Positions 49,370 to 62,679 of a DNA stretch of 64,000 nt are shown piece by piece (position 1 is the first letter of the stretch; every line of letters begins with the position of its first letter). Position numbers and translations under genes: made by a program. This DNA is from Hyperoodon ampullatus (lineage: Eukaryota; Chordata; Mammalia; Artiodactyla; Ziphiidae). The stretch is from the NCBI GenBank assembly GCA_949752795.1, contig CATKHW010000551.1:248001-312000 (forward strand). The letters run 5' to 3'. The notes under the pieces were generated by a model. It was not told the origin of the DNA, did not search any database, and saw only the letters and a program-made list of their open reading frames with translations.

Positions 49370-50674
49370 TTTGGAAAAATCCCTGGTGTTCTCCTTACAT
49401 GCATGGGACCCTTCCTACAGCTAAAACATGCCTGTCACACCTAGAGGATGGTACACCGTTTGATCGGAAAGAGTTTGGAAAAGGCACCTCATCTCCTCAT
49501 CGCCTGGTGCTCGGGTTCAACCCTCCAGCATTTTTCCTAACAATCTCCTCACTTGGGGATATCAGCACCGTCAACATCCTGTTGCACACAGTTTGGAATT
49601 TGTCCAGAGGATGAAGCGGAAGGATGAGAAAAATTTAGAGACAAGTCTTAGGTGTTCGGACAGGCACATGCCACTCTAATTTCCAATCCAGAAGACAAAT
49701 TCATCAAAGGCTAGAATTGCCCACGGAAACAGAATAGGGCTAGAGGAAATCCCGCTGTTTTGTGTCCAGTTTCCAAAAACACAAGTTGAAAAATGGAACT
49801 CAGGGGCACTAAAATTCATGAAACTGCAGAGTTGAAAATATCTATCGTCGAAAAATGTCTTGAGGTAAGTCACAGAAAAGGACTTGTAAGCAAGGGAGAG
49901 TGGCAGGAAACAGATTTGAAGAGGTAGAAAGGACTCCCCATTAAAGCACAAGAAAAGGGGCTGAACATCGCCAATGATGCAGTTGGCCAAAAAGGGTGTA
50001 TGCATTTTTTCTGAATATATTCAAGTAAAGGCCATACACACTTTTTATCCAACCAAACAGGTGGGCACTGGAAATCAATATCACAAAATGTATCACTTCA
50101 CATCAGTCAGAAGGGCCATCCACATAAAGTGTAAACACCAGAAATGCAGGACAGGGCGAGGAGAAAAGGGAGCCCTGTGAGGCTGATAGTGGAAATGTAA
50201 TTTGCCAACGGCCACTCTGGAGAAGTGTATTGTGTTTGCTAAAACATCTAAAAAATGAGCTACAGAGCATAGGGCACTTGCACTCATGGGCGTGTACCTT
50301 GGGAAAAACAAAAATCGACAGAAAACAGGCACCCGAACGTTTACCACCTCTCTGTTAAAAAGGGCCTCAACTTGGATATAACCTAAATGTCCCTGGAAGG
50401 ATAAAATGGATAAAAGAGATGGGGTACTTATGTAGAGTGGAATATTACTCATCCAGAAATCAATGAAATAAGGCCAGTTGTAACAACTCTGGAGGAGTTA
50501 CATACGATCATTCTAAGTGACATATGTCAGAAAGAAAAAGACACATATCATAAGATGTCACTTAAAGGTGGAATCAAAAATGGCTACACATGAAATAAAT
50601 TACAAAACAGAAACATAGTCAAATATGTAGAAAATAGACATAAGGCTGCTAAATGGGAAAGGTGGGGAATGGTG
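49370..50674 (+). repeat. Diverged 1.74 kb monomer (5' part missing)
   Basis: The most decayed copy of the window. Palindrome remnant at 49983-50052 around GAATATATTC, with several arm mismatches. The L1 part is easier to read here (GGAATATTACTCATCCAG, CAGAAAGAAAAAGACACATA) because it is closer to L1 than the homogenised monomers are. Confidence 0.88.
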
Positions 50675-52431
50675 AGGTATTATCCAGGAGGTTGAAATTA
50701 GCAAAGATACCATTCCAAGTACCAAATTGAATAACTGACAAGGCCTACACGGTACCTCAAAGAACTGCACTCAGCCCACTCAAGTCACTGGAAAATAATA
50801 CATATGACTGGTAAGCATCTGAAAAAGAAGTTATTGTTGTCTCACAGTACATGAATCAAGTGGATGTACAGCAGCAAAAAACAGAGCTTTGAAAATCAGC
50901 TGTAACCAATATAAAAATAAATTTAAAACTATTTATAAAAACAGTGAGACAGACAAAAATTCTTACAACTTTTGTTGAAGGGCTACGATGTAAAATGGAT
51001 TGAACACATGTAGACCCACAGCAGGATGATTATATAAGGCTGGAAGCTATGCACGCTAAGAGATGTTAGAGAGGCTGGGTGAGGAAATGCAGACCTTTTA
51101 AAGTAATACTGCCTGGTACCCATTCCATGGGTCCCAAATCTGCAGGTTCAAGGGAATCTTCTGACAGCGAAAACATGCCTGGGAAACCGAGATGAATGTA
51201 CACCGTGTGCTCAGGAAAGGTGTCTAAAATGCACCTCATTTTTGATCTCCTGGTGCTGGGGTTCGCCATTCCAGCCACATTACTAACAATCTCCCCACTT
51301 GGAGAATCAGCACCTTTAACCTCCTGTTTCACACAGTTTGCAATTTGTGCAGAGGATAAATGGGAAGAGGGGGAAACAATGAGAGATTAGCTGTAAGAGT
51401 TTTGACAGGCACATGTCACTCTAATTTCCCATTAGGAAGAAGAATTAACCAAAGGCTCAGCCTGCCTCCCCAGAACCAGAATAGGGCCAGAAGTAATCCA
51501 ATGGTTTGGCGGCCAGCTCACAAAAAAAGCGAGTTGCAAAATGGAGCTCAGGAGCAGACAATTCCAAGACCTGCAAAGATATAAATGATAACCAACGTCC
51601 AAAAATATATTCAGGTAAGGTAACGAAGAGGATCTGAATGACAGGCAGAATTGCAGGAAACAGATTTCAAAAGGTAGATTGTACTCACATTTAAAGCATA
51701 TGAAAAGCAGCAGAATTTCTAAAATGATGCGGTTGGGCAAAAGGGTGTATGCGTTTTTTTCGTGAATATCTTCAGGAAAAAAACACATGCAGAGTTTTTG
51801 GCCAACCAAGCAAGAGGGAAATGCAAATCCGCACAACAAAGAAGTCTCAATTTCCACTGCTCAGAAAGGCCATCCAAAAAATGTGTACAAACCAGAAATG
51901 CAGGAGAGGCCATGGAAAACAGGGAGCCTAGTCACGCTGATGGGTGGGGTATAAATATCCAAGAGCCACTCTGAAGAAGTGTATGCTGTTTTTAAAACAT
52001 CTAAAATACAAAGCCCCAGAGCAAGAGGATTTCAACTCATGGACATATAACTTGGGAAGACTAAATGTCAATAAGACACAGGCACCCCAAAGTTTAGGGC
52101 TGCTCTGCATACAAGAACCTCAACTTTGGTACACCTAAAATGTCCCAGGAAAAAGAGAAATGCATAAAGAACTTGTGGTAATTTTGCACAACGGAATATC
52201 ACTCAGACATGAAATCAATGTATATAAGGCCAGTAGCAGCATAATGAGTGGATTTAGGTATGATGATTTTAAGGGAAATTAGTCACACAGAAAAAGAATC
52301 TTATCATAATATATCACTTATAGAGGGAATGTCAATATCACAACACATGAACTGAATTAGGAAAGAGAACAGAGTCTCACATTTAGCAAAAATCTCTTAT
52401 GCCTGCTTCAGGGGAAAGGAGAGGTGGTGTG
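50675..52431 (+). repeat. Diverged 1.74 kb monomer
   Basis: About 1,757 bp. Palindrome remnant at 51733-51804, centre GAATATCTTC, arms poorly matched. Confidence 0.9.
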
Positions 52432-53668
52432 ATGCATAAAACCAGAGTTTGATATTAGCACAGGTACCATTCCATAAACCAAATACAGAATAGGCAAGAC
52501 CTACACCTTCCTCAGTGAACGGGACTCAACACCCCTATGCCCCACAGAGGAATATATCTGACTACTAAGAATCTTAAAACCTATATATTGATATGTCTCC
52601 GTAAGGGAATCAATTGTGTCTAGACTGGCATAAACACGTCAGTGAAAATCAGCTCAACCCCATTATAAAAATGAATTTCAAAAAAACCCAAAAAACAGCG
52701 AAATTCTTACACAATTCCTTCAGGGGTTCTGATGAAACCCCTGGAATGACCCTATCTGCAAAGACAGCTGGATGAGACATAAGGCTGGACACTTGGGACT
52801 GTGAGGACTGGTGGGATTGGGAGAGAAAATGCAGACCTTTTAACGTAGTAATGCATGCCACCATTCCATGTGTCCCAAATCTCCAGGTAGAAGGGAATAT
52901 CACTACAATTATAACATGTATGGGAAACCTAGAAAATGGACACCCTGTGATGGCGAAACGTTTCTAAAACTCTCCTAATTTTTCCTCTCCTTGTGCTCCA
53001 CGTTGGCATTCCAACTGCTTTACTATCAATCTCCCAACTTAGGAGAGTCAGCCCCTATAACCTCCTGGTTCGCACAGTTTGCTAATTGTGCAGAGGATGA
53101 AAGGGAAGAGGGAGAACCAATCAGAGAGTAGATGTAGGCATTTGGACGGGCACATGTCACTCTAATTTCCCGGCAGGAAGAAGAATTAACCAAAGCCTCA
53201 GCCACCCACAGGGAACCAATATAGCCACCCCTTGAACCAGTATAGGTCCTGAAGCAAAATTGTGGATTTGCGGCCAGCTCACAAAGATGGGATTTGAAAA
53301 TTGGAGCTCAGGGGCACAGCAATTCACAAACCTTCAGACTTATAAAGGACTACTCTCTTCCAAAAATCTGTTGAGGGAAGGCAATGAAGCGGCCTTGAAA
53401 ATGAGGCAGAATTGCACAAAACATATTTCAAGAGGTAAATTGGAATCGCCTTTAAAGCACAGGAAAAGCATCCCAACTTGGACAGAGATGCACTTGGCCA
53501 AAAAGGGCGTATGCCTTTTCTCCTGAATATATTCAGAAGAAAACGCATACACCCTTTTTGGCCTATCAAGCAAACGCGCAATACAAATCCACACTACAAA
53601 GAATTGTCACTTACCACCGCTCAAAACGGACATCCGAATATCTGTAAAAACCAGAAAGGCAAGAGAGA
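52432..53668 (+). repeat. Diverged 1.74 kb monomer, left part of a unit split by a minisatellite
   Basis: Palindrome at 53493-53566 with few mismatches. The monomer is followed through AAAAACCAGAAAGGCAAGA at about 53,646-53,664 and then gives way to ~24 bp repeats. Its 3' end reappears at 60,815. Shared variants with the copy at 60,940 (GATATTA, CCAAATACAGAA, GGACTCAACACCCC) place both in one subfamily. Confidence 0.92.
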
Positions 53669-54486
53669 GATGGCAAGGGCATGAAGCAATGTGATCCCAA
53701 TGGTCATGGAGGATTGTGATGACAAGCGCATGGAGAATTGTGATCACAAGATTATGTACCATTTTGTTGACAAAGGCAAGGAGCATTATGATGACAAGGT
53801 TCAAGGAGCACTGAGATGACAAGCATCACGGAGCATAGTGATTACATGGATCATGGAGCATTGGGATGACAAGCGCATGGATCATTGTGATGACAATGGT
53901 CATGGAGCATTTTAATGACAAGAGTCCCGGATCATTGTGTTGTCAGGGTTCATGGAGCGTTGTGATGACAGTGGTCATGGAGCATTGTGATGACAGGGGT
54001 CATGGCGCATTGTGATGAGAAGGTCATGGAGCATTGGACTGAAAATGTCCATGGAGTACTGTGATGACAGGGGTCATGGAGCATTGTGATGACAAGGTAC
54101 TGGAGCACTGTGATGAGAAGACCATGGAGCCTTGTGATGACAAGTCTCATGGAGCATTCTGATGAAAAGTGCCATGGAGCATTGTGATTACAGGGGTCTT
54201 GGAGCATTGTGATGACAAGGGCATGGAGCATTGGGATGAGAAGGCCATGGAGCGTTCTGATGACATGCATCATGGAGCTTTGTGATGACAAGGGCATGGA
54301 GCATTGTGATTACAGTGGTCTTGGAGCACTGTGATGAAAAGGGCATGGATCATTGTGATGAAAAAGGCATGGAGCCTTGTCATGACAGGGTTCAAGGAGC
54401 AAACTGACAACAAGTGTCAGGGAGCATTGTGATGACAAGGGTATTGAGTATTGTGATGACAAAGGTCATGGAGCATTGTGATGAGA

Positions 54487-57300
54487 AGACCATGGATAAT
54501 TGTGATGATGAGCGTCATGGGGCGTTGTGATGATAAGTGTTATGGAACATTTTGATCACAAGGATTTGGAGCATTTTGATGACAGAGGTCATGGAGCATT
54601 TTGGTTTCATTTTGATGACAATAGCCTGAAGCATTATGATGATGGGCATGGTGCATTGTGATGACAGGGTTCATGGAGCATTGAGATGAAAAGGGGCATG
54701 GAGCATTGCGATTACAGGAGTCTTGGAGCATTGTGATGACAAAGGCATGGAACATCGTGAATGAGAAGGCCATGGAGCATTCTGTTGACATGCGTCAGGG
54801 AGCTTTGTGATGACAAGGGCATGGAGCATTGTGATTACAGGGGTCTTGGTGCATTGTGATGACAAGGGTCATGGAGCCTTGTGATGACAAGGCTGTGGAA
54901 CATTGTGATGGCAGGGGTCATGGAGCATTGTTATGACAGGGGTAATGGAGCATTGTGATGACAAGGGCATGGAGCATTGGTCTGAAAAGTTTCATGGATT
55001 ATTGTGATGAGAGGGGGCAAGGAGCACTGTGATTACAAGGGCATGGAACACTGTGATACATGGGTCATGGAGGATTGTAATGACAAGCGCATGGAGCATT
55101 GTGATAAGAATGGCATCGAGCATTGTGATGAAAAGCATCATGGAGCCTGTGATGACAAGGGCATGGAACAATGTGATGAGAGGGTTCATGGAGCATTGTG
55201 ATGACAATGGCATGCAGCATTGTGATGACAAGGGTCATTGAGCTTTGTGATGATAAAGGTCATGGAGCATTTTGATGACAAGGGTGTGGTGCATTCTGTT
55301 GTGAAGGGCAGGGAGCATTGTGATGACAGGGGTTATGGAACATTGTGATGTCAGGGGAATGGAGCATTGTGATGATAAAGGTATGTAGCATTGTTGTGAC
55401 AAGGGTCATGGAATATTGTGATGACAGGGGTGAAGGAGTATTGTGTTGACTAGTGATGGAACATTGTGATATCAGTGGTGAGAGAGTATTTTGATGAGAA
55501 GTGCATGGAGCAGTGTGATGACAAGGTTTATGGAGCATTGTGATGACAAAGATGTGGAGCATTGTGATGACAAGTGCATGGCACATTGTGATGCCATGGG
55601 TCATGGAGTATTGTGCTAACAAAGGCATTGAGCATTGGGAGGACAAGGGTCACCGAGCATTGTGATGAAATGTTCATGGAGCGCTGTGGTGACAAAGGTC
55701 ACAGAGCCTTGTGATGACGAGGGCATGGACCATTGTGATGACAAAGGCCATGAAGCATTGTGATGACTGGAGTCACGGAGCATTGTGATGACAGGGGTCA
55801 TAGAGCATTGTGATGAAAGGGCATGGAGCATTGTGATGACAGGGGCATGTTGCATTGGTTTGACAAGTTTCAGGGATTATTGTGATGACAGTGGGCATGG
55901 CGCATTGTGATGACAAGGGCATGGAGCATTGTGATGAGAAGGTCATGGAGTATTGTGAAGAAGGGTGTCAGGGAGCATTGTGATGACATATGTCGTGGTC
56001 CATTGTGATGACAATGGAATGGAGCATTGTGATGCCAAGTGTCATGGAGGATTGTGATGACAAAGGTAATGGAGCATTTTGATGACAAGCGCTTGGGGCA
56101 TTGTGATGACAAGGGTCATGGAGCATTGTGATAACAAGGGCGATTGAGAATTTTGATGACATGTTCATGAAGCATTGTGATGACAATCACATGGAGCTTG
56201 CTGTGACAGGGATCATGGAGCATTGCGATGAAAAGTGCATAGAGAATTGTGATGACAAAGCATGTAACACTGTGATGAAAAGCATCATGGAGAACAGTGA
56301 TGCCAAGAACGTGGAGAATTGTGATGACAGGGGACATGGAGCATTGTGATGACCAGGGCATGGAGTATGGTGATGGCAAGACCGTGGAGCATTGTGATGA
56401 GAAGACCATGGATAATTGTGATGATGAGCGTCATGGAGCACTGTAATGACAAGGGGTATGGAGCATTGTGATGACAGGGGTCATGGAGCATTGTGATGAC
56501 AAGGTTCATGGAGCATTCTGATGACAAGCTTGTGGAGTATTTTGATGACAATGACATGGAGCATTTTGATGAAAATGGCATGGGGCATTGTGATTAAAAA
56601 GACATGGAGCCTTTTCATGACAGTTTTCAGGGAGCATTCTGACGACAAGTGTCAGGGAGCATTGTGATGACAAAGGTCATGGAGAATTGTGACGACAAGG
56701 GCATGGAGTATTGTGATGACAAGCACATGGAGCTTGCTATGACGGGGTCATGGAGCATTGCGATGACAAGTGCATAGAGAATTGTGATGACAAAGCATGT
56801 AACACTGTGATGAGAAGTGTCATGCAGCATAGTGATGCCAAGATCGTGGACAATTGTGATGACAGGGGACATGGAGCATTGTGATGACCAGGGCATGGAG
56901 CATTGCGATGGCAAGATCGTGGAGCATTGTGATGAGAAGACCATGGATAATTGTGATGACGAGGGTCATGGAGCACTGTAATGACAAGGGGTATAGAGCA
57001 TTGTGATGACAGTGGTCATGGAGCATTGTGATGACCGGGGACATGGAGCATTGTGATGCCCAAGGCATGGAGCACTGTGGTGGCAAAACCGTGGAGCACT
57101 GTGATGAGAAGACCATGGATAATTGTGATGAGGAGCGTCATGGAGCACTGTAATGACAAGTGGTATGGAGCCTTGTGATGACAGGGGTCATGGAGCATTG
57201 TTATGACAGTGGTCATGGAGCATTGTGATGACAAGTGTCATGGAGCATTTTGATGACAAGGGCGTGGAGCATTGTGATGAGAAGACCATGGACAATTGTG
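54487..57300 (+). repeat. Minisatellite higher-order block A (~3.3-3.5 kb period, first copy)
   Basis: Rare variants in this block recur in the same order in block B: GACCATGGATAATTG at 54490/57777, GTTATGGAACATT at 54538/57825, GTTGACTAGTGATGG at 55444/58831, CACCGAGCATTGTGATGAAA at 55651/59135, and GATTGAGAATTTTGATGACA versus CATTGAGAATTTTGATGACA at 56141/59625. Offsets drift from ~3,265 to 3,484 bp through internal gains and losses. Edges are approximate. Confidence 0.85.
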
Positions 57301-57490
57301 ATTACGAGTGTCATGGAGCACTGTAATGACAAGCAGTATGGAGCATTGTGATGACTGGGGACATGGAGCATTGTGATGACCAGGGCATGGAGCATTGTGA
57401 TGGCAAGACCGTGGAGCACTGTGATGAGAAAACCATGGATAATTGTGATGACGAACATCATGGAGCACTGTAATGACAAGGGGCATGGAG
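56380..57490 (+). repeat. ~172 bp higher-order repeat inside the minisatellite
   Basis: The diagnostic variant CCATGGATAA or CCATGGACAA lies at 56406, 56941, 57113, 57286 and 57433: spacings of 172 and 173 bp, then 147 bp (one unit shorter), and 535 bp across a differing interior. A second cluster is at 59890, 60062, 60209 and 60382. Each repeat is about seven core units. Confidence 0.85.
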
Positions 57491-57773
57491 CATTGTGATG
57501 ACAGGTGTCATGGAGCATTGTGATGACAGGGGTCATGGATCATTGAGATGACAAAGGTCACGGAGCATTCTGATGACAAGCTTTTGGAGTATTGTGATGA
57601 CAATGGCATGAAGCATTGTGATGAAAAGGGCATGGATCATTGTGATGAAAAAGGCATGGAGACTTGTCATGACAGGGTTCAATGAGCATACTGATGACAA
57701 GTGTCAGGGAGCATTGTGATGACAAGTGTATTGAGAATTGTGATGACAAAGGTCATGGAGCATTGTGATGAGA

Positions 57774-60440
57774 AGTCCATGGATAATTGTGATGACCAGC
57801 GTCATGGGGCATTGTGATGACAAGTGTTATGGAACATTGTGATCACAAGGGTTTGGAGCATTGTGATGAGAGAGGTCATGGAGAATTTTGATTTCATTGT
57901 GATGACAATAGCATGAAGCATTATGATGATGGGCATGGTGCATTTTGATGACAGGGTTCATGGAGCATTGAGATGAAAAGAGTCATGGATCAATGTAATA
58001 ACAAGGGTCTTGGAGCATTGTGATGACAAGGGCATGGAGTATTGTGATGAGAAGGCCATGGAGCATTCTGATGATATGCATCAGGGAGCTTTGTGATGAC
58101 ATGGGCATGGAGCATTGTGATTACAGGGGTCTTGGAGCATTGTGATGACAAGGGCCATGGAGTCTTGTGATGACAAGGCCGTAGAACATTGTGATGGCAG
58201 GGGTCATGGAGCATTGTTATGACTGGTGTAAGGGAGCATTGTGATGACAAGGGCATGGAGCATTGGTCTGTAAAGTTTCATGGATTATTGTGATGAGAGT
58301 GAGCATGGAGCATTGTGATGACAAGGGCACGGAACACAGTGATACATGTGTCATGGAGGATTGCAATGACAAGGGCATGGAGCATTGTGATGACAAGCGT
58401 CATGGAGCTTTGTGATGACAACGGCATGGAGCAATGTGATGAGAGGTTTCATGGAGCTTTGTGATGACAATGGCATGGAGCATTGTGATTCCAAGGGTCA
58501 TGGAGCTTTGTGATGACATAGGCCATGGAGCATTTTGATGACAAGGGTGTGGTGCATTGTGATGAGAAGGGCAGGGAGCATTGTGATGACAGGGTCATGG
58601 AGCAATTGGATGAAAAGGGTCATGGAACATTTTGATGACAGTGTTTATGGAACATTGTGATGTTAGGGGTCATGGAGCATTGTGATGAAAAGGGTCATGG
58701 AGCATTGTGATGACAGGGGTTATGGAACATTGTGATGTCAGGGGTCATGGAGCATTGTGATGATAAGAGCATGTAGCATTGTTGTGACAAGGGTCATGGA
58801 ACATTGGGATGAAAGGGTGGAGGGAGTATTGTGTTGACTAGTGATGGAACATTGTGATATCAGTGGTGAGAGAGCATTTTGATGAGAGGTGCATGGAGCA
58901 TTGTGATGACAAGGCTGTGGAGCATTGTGATGAGAAACGCAGGGCACATTGTGATGACATGGGTCATGGAACATTGTGCTGACAAACGCATGGAGCATTG
59001 TGATGACAAGGTTTATGGAGCATTGTGATGACAACGATGTGGAGCATTGTGATGACAAGCGCATGGCACATTTGATGCCATGTGTCATGGAGTAATGTGC
59101 TGACAAAGGCATGGAGCATTGTGATGACAAGGGTCACCGAGCATTGTGATGAAATGTTCATGGAGTGTTGTGGTCACAAAGGTTACAGAGCCTTGTGATG
59201 ACGAGGGCATGGACCATTGTGATGACAAAGGTCATGAAGCATTGTGATGACTGGAGTCACGGAGCATTGTGATGACAGGGGTCATAGAGCATTGTGATGA
59301 AAGGGCATGGAGCATTGTGATGACAGGGGCATGTTGCATTGGTTTGACAAGTTTCAGGGATTATTGTGATGACAGTGGGCATGGCGCATTGTGATGACAA
59401 GGGCATGGAGCATTGTGATGAGAAGGTCATGGAGTATTGTGAAGAAGGGTGTCAGGGAGCATTGTGATGACATATGTCATGGTCTATTGCAATGACAATG
59501 GAATGTAGCATTGTGATGCCAAGTGTCATGGAGGATTGTGATGACAAAGGTAATGGAGCATTTTGATGACAAGGGCTTGGAGCATTGTGATGACAAGGGT
59601 CATGGCGCATTGTGATAACAAGGGCCATTGAGAATTTTGATGACATGTTCATGAAGCATTGTGATGACAATCACATGGAGCTTGCTATGACAGGGGTCAT
59701 GGAGCATTGCGATGACAAATGCATAGAGAATTGTGATGACAAAACATGTAACACTGTGATGAGAAGTATCATGGAGCATAGTGATGCCAAGAACGTGGAG
59801 AATTGTGATGACAGTGGACACGGAGCATTGTGATGACCAGGGCATGGAGCATTGTGATGGCAACACCGTGGAGCACTGTGATGAGAAGACCATGGATAAT
59901 TGTGATGACGAGCGTCATGGAGCACTGTAATGACAAGGGGTATGGAGCATTGTGATGACAGGGGTCATGGAGCATTGTGATGACTGGGGACATGGAGCAT
60001 TGTGATGACCAGGGCATGGAGCCTTGTGATGGCAAGATCGTGGAGCACTGTGATGAGAAGATCATGGATAATTGTGATGATGAGTGTCATGGAGCACTGT
60101 AATCACAAGGGGTATAGAGCATTGTGATGACAGTGGTCATGGAGCATTGTGATGCCCAAGGCATGGAGCACTGTGATGGCAAGACCGTGGAGCATTGTGA
60201 TGAGAAGACCATGGATAATTGTGATGAGGAGCGTCATGGAGCACTGTAATGACAAGTGGTATGGAGCCTTGTGATGACAGGGGTCATGGAGCATTGTTAT
60301 GACAGTGGTCATGGAGCATTGTGATGACAAGGGTCATGGAGCATTTTGATGACAAGGGCGTGGAGCATTGTGATGAGAAGACCATGGACAATTGTGATTA
60401 CGAGTGTCATGGAGCACTGTAATGACAAGCGGTATGGAGC
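57774..60440 (+). repeat. Minisatellite higher-order block B (second copy)
   Basis: Second copy of block A. It has extra units around 58,590-58,740 and lacks part of the 56,400-57,490 region. Edges are approximate. Confidence 0.85.
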
Positions 60441-60814
60441 ATTGTGATGACAGGTGTCAGGGAGCATTGTGATGACAAGGACATGGAGCATTGTGATGAG
60501 AAGGGTACGGAACATTATGATGAAAAGTGCCATTGAGAATTTTGATGATGAAGTCGTGAAGCATTGTGATGACAAACACTTGGAGCTTGCTATGACAGGG
60601 GCCATGGAACATTGCAATGACAAGTGCATGGAGAATTGTGATGAAACGAGCATGTAACTTTCTGATGAGAAGTGTCATGTAGCATTGTGATGACAAGTAC
60701 GTGGAGAATTGTTATGACAAGGGACATGGAGCATTGTGATAACCAGGGAATGGAGCATTGTGATGACAGGGGTCATGGAGCATTATTATGACAAGGGCCA
60801 TGGTGCATTCTGAT

Positions 60815-60939
60815 ATAAGATATCACTTATGAAGGGAATGTAAAGCTGGCTACATATGAACTGAATTAGGAAAGAGAACAGAGTCTCAGATTTAGAAAAC
60901 ACTCTTATGCTTGCTTAAGGGGGAAGGAGAGGTGGGAAG
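60815..60939 (+). repeat. 3' end of the monomer split by the minisatellite
   Basis: Carries the last ~125 bp of the unit. Together with 52432-53668 it makes ~1,360 bp, so ~375-410 bp of the monomer is absent. Confidence 0.9.
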
Positions 60940-62679
60940 ACTCACAAAACCAGAGTTTGATATTAACACAGGTACCATTTCATAATCCAAATACAGAAGA
61001 GACAAGCCCGACTCTTTCCTCAATGAATGGGGCTCAACACCCCTATTCCCCGCAGAGTAGTATATCTGACTAGTAAGAATCTTAAAACCTATGTATTGAT
61101 ATGTCTCCATAAGGTAACCAAGTGTGTCTAGAATGACATAAACACGGCAGTGAGAATCAGCTCAAACCCACTATAAAAATGAATTTCAAAACAAAACAAA
61201 TAAACTGTGAAATTCTTACACAATACCTTCAGGGGTTCTGATGAAACTTAGAATGACCCTATCTACAACGACAGCTGGATGTGGCATAAGGCTGGTCACT
61301 TGGGACTGAGAGGATTCGTGAGATTGGGTGAGAAAATGCAGACCGTTTAAAGCAATAATACCTGGCACCCATTCCATGGTTCCCAACTCTCCAGGTAGAA
61401 CGGAATATCACTACAGTTATAACATGTATGGGAAACCTAGAGAATGGACACCATCTGATGGCGAAAGGTTTCTAAAACTCTACTAATTTTTTTCTCTCCT
61501 TGTGCACCAGTTTGACATTCCAACTGCTTTAGTGTCAATCTCCCAAATTGGAGAGTCAGCACCTTTAACCTCCTGGTTCGCACAGTTGGCACGTTTTGCA
61601 GAGGATATAAGGGAAGAGGGAGAAACAATTAGAGAGTAGCTGTAGGCATTTGGATGGCCACATGTCACTCTAAATTCCGGTCACGAAGAAGAATTAACAA
61701 ACTCTGAGCCAGCCTCCCCAATGGAACCAGTATAGGTCCTGAAGCAAAATTGTGGATTGGCAGTCAGCCCACAAAAAAGCGAGTTGAAAAATGGAGCTCA
61801 GGGGCACAGCAATTCACTAACTTGCAGAGTTATAAAGGACTACTCTCTTCCAAAAATCTGTTGAGAGAAAGCCATGAGGCGGACTTGAAAATGAGGCAGA
61901 AGTGCACGAAACAGATTTCCAGAAGTACATTGGAATCGCCTTTAAACACAGGAAAAGCATCAAAACTTCGACAATTATGGAATTGTCCATAAAGGGCGCA
62001 TGCGTTTTCTCCTGAATATATTCAGGAGAAAACGCATGCACCCATTTTGGCCAACCAAGCAACCGCACAATGCAAATCTGCACTACAAAGAAGTATCACT
62101 TCCAACCGGTCAAAAGGGACATCTGTAAAATGTGTAAAAACAAGAAAGGCAAGACAGGATCTGGAGAAGAGGGAGCCTTGTTATGCGGATGGGTGGGATG
62201 TAAATTGCCAACAGCCACTCTGGAGGAGTGCACTGTGTTCCCAAAAAGAAGTAAACAGCAGTGCTTCACAACCTAAGGCACTTCCAGTCACGAGAATATA
62301 CCTTGGGAAAATTGAAAATCAATAAGACACAGCCACCCCAAAATTTATGGCAGCACTGCTTACAAGAACCTCGACTTCGGGACACCTTATATATCCCAGG
62401 AAAGACAAAAATGGTAAAGAAATTGTGGTACTTACGTACAATGGAATATCCCTCAGTCATGAAATCAATGTCATAAGACCAGTATCAGCAAAATGGGTGG
62501 ATTCAGGTACGATTATTCTAAGTGAAATAAGTCACACAGAAAAAGAAACTTATCATAAGATATCACTTATGAAGATCCTGTAAACTTGGCTACACTTGAA
62601 CTGAGTTAGGAAAGAGAACAGTGTCTCATATTTAGAAAACACTCTTATGCCTGCTTAAGGGGGAAGGAGAGGTGGGGTG
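60940..62679 (+). repeat. 1.74 kb monomer, diverged subfamily
   Basis: 1,740 bp, related to the copy at 52432. Palindrome 61985-62052: both arms carry GCATGC where block 1 has GTATGC / GCATAC, so pairing is preserved. The last few hundred bases come closer to the block 1 consensus. Confidence 0.93.

Larger units (their letters stand above)
49370..53668 (+). repeat. 1.74 kb macrosatellite array, block 2 (strongly diverged)
   Basis: Order and orientation match block 1, but substitutions and small indels are dense. Alignable markers include CTGCTTTACTATCAAT-like, GGAGCTCAGGGGCACAGCAA, AACAGATTTCAAGAGGTA and the palindrome. Contains one partial monomer, one full monomer and a third that is cut by the minisatellite. 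Confidence 0.92.
53669..60814 (+). repeat. Minisatellite of ~24-25 bp units, ~7.1 kb, roughly 290 copies
   Basis: Core unit CATGGAGCATTGTGATGACA followed by AGGGY or AGGGGT, varying from ~22 to 26 bp. The + strand is rich in G and A and poor in C. Variants of the core (ACTGTAATGACA, GAGAAGACCATGGATAA, GATGGCAAGACCGTGG) recur in ordered groups, giving nested higher-order repeats. Minus-strand frames of 60-130 codons are a by-product of units whose length is a multiple of three; they are not genes. Confidence 0.97.

Noticed and set aside
56380..57490. ~172 bp period resembling the 171 bp primate alpha satellite
   Set aside because: The sequence is a multiple of the ~24.5 bp core and has no alpha-satellite similarity; the match in length is coincidence.
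54992..60696. Minus-strand repeat-peptide frames (ITMLHALVITMLHD-like) of 60-130 codons in the minisatellite
   Set aside because: A 24 bp unit without stops in one frame automatically yields such frames; they end wherever a 25 bp unit shifts the frame. No start context or conservation argues for coding.
53669..60814. Regular short repeats that could suggest a CRISPR array
   Set aside because: Units are directly adjacent with no unique spacers, in a mammalian genome, and there are no cas genes.
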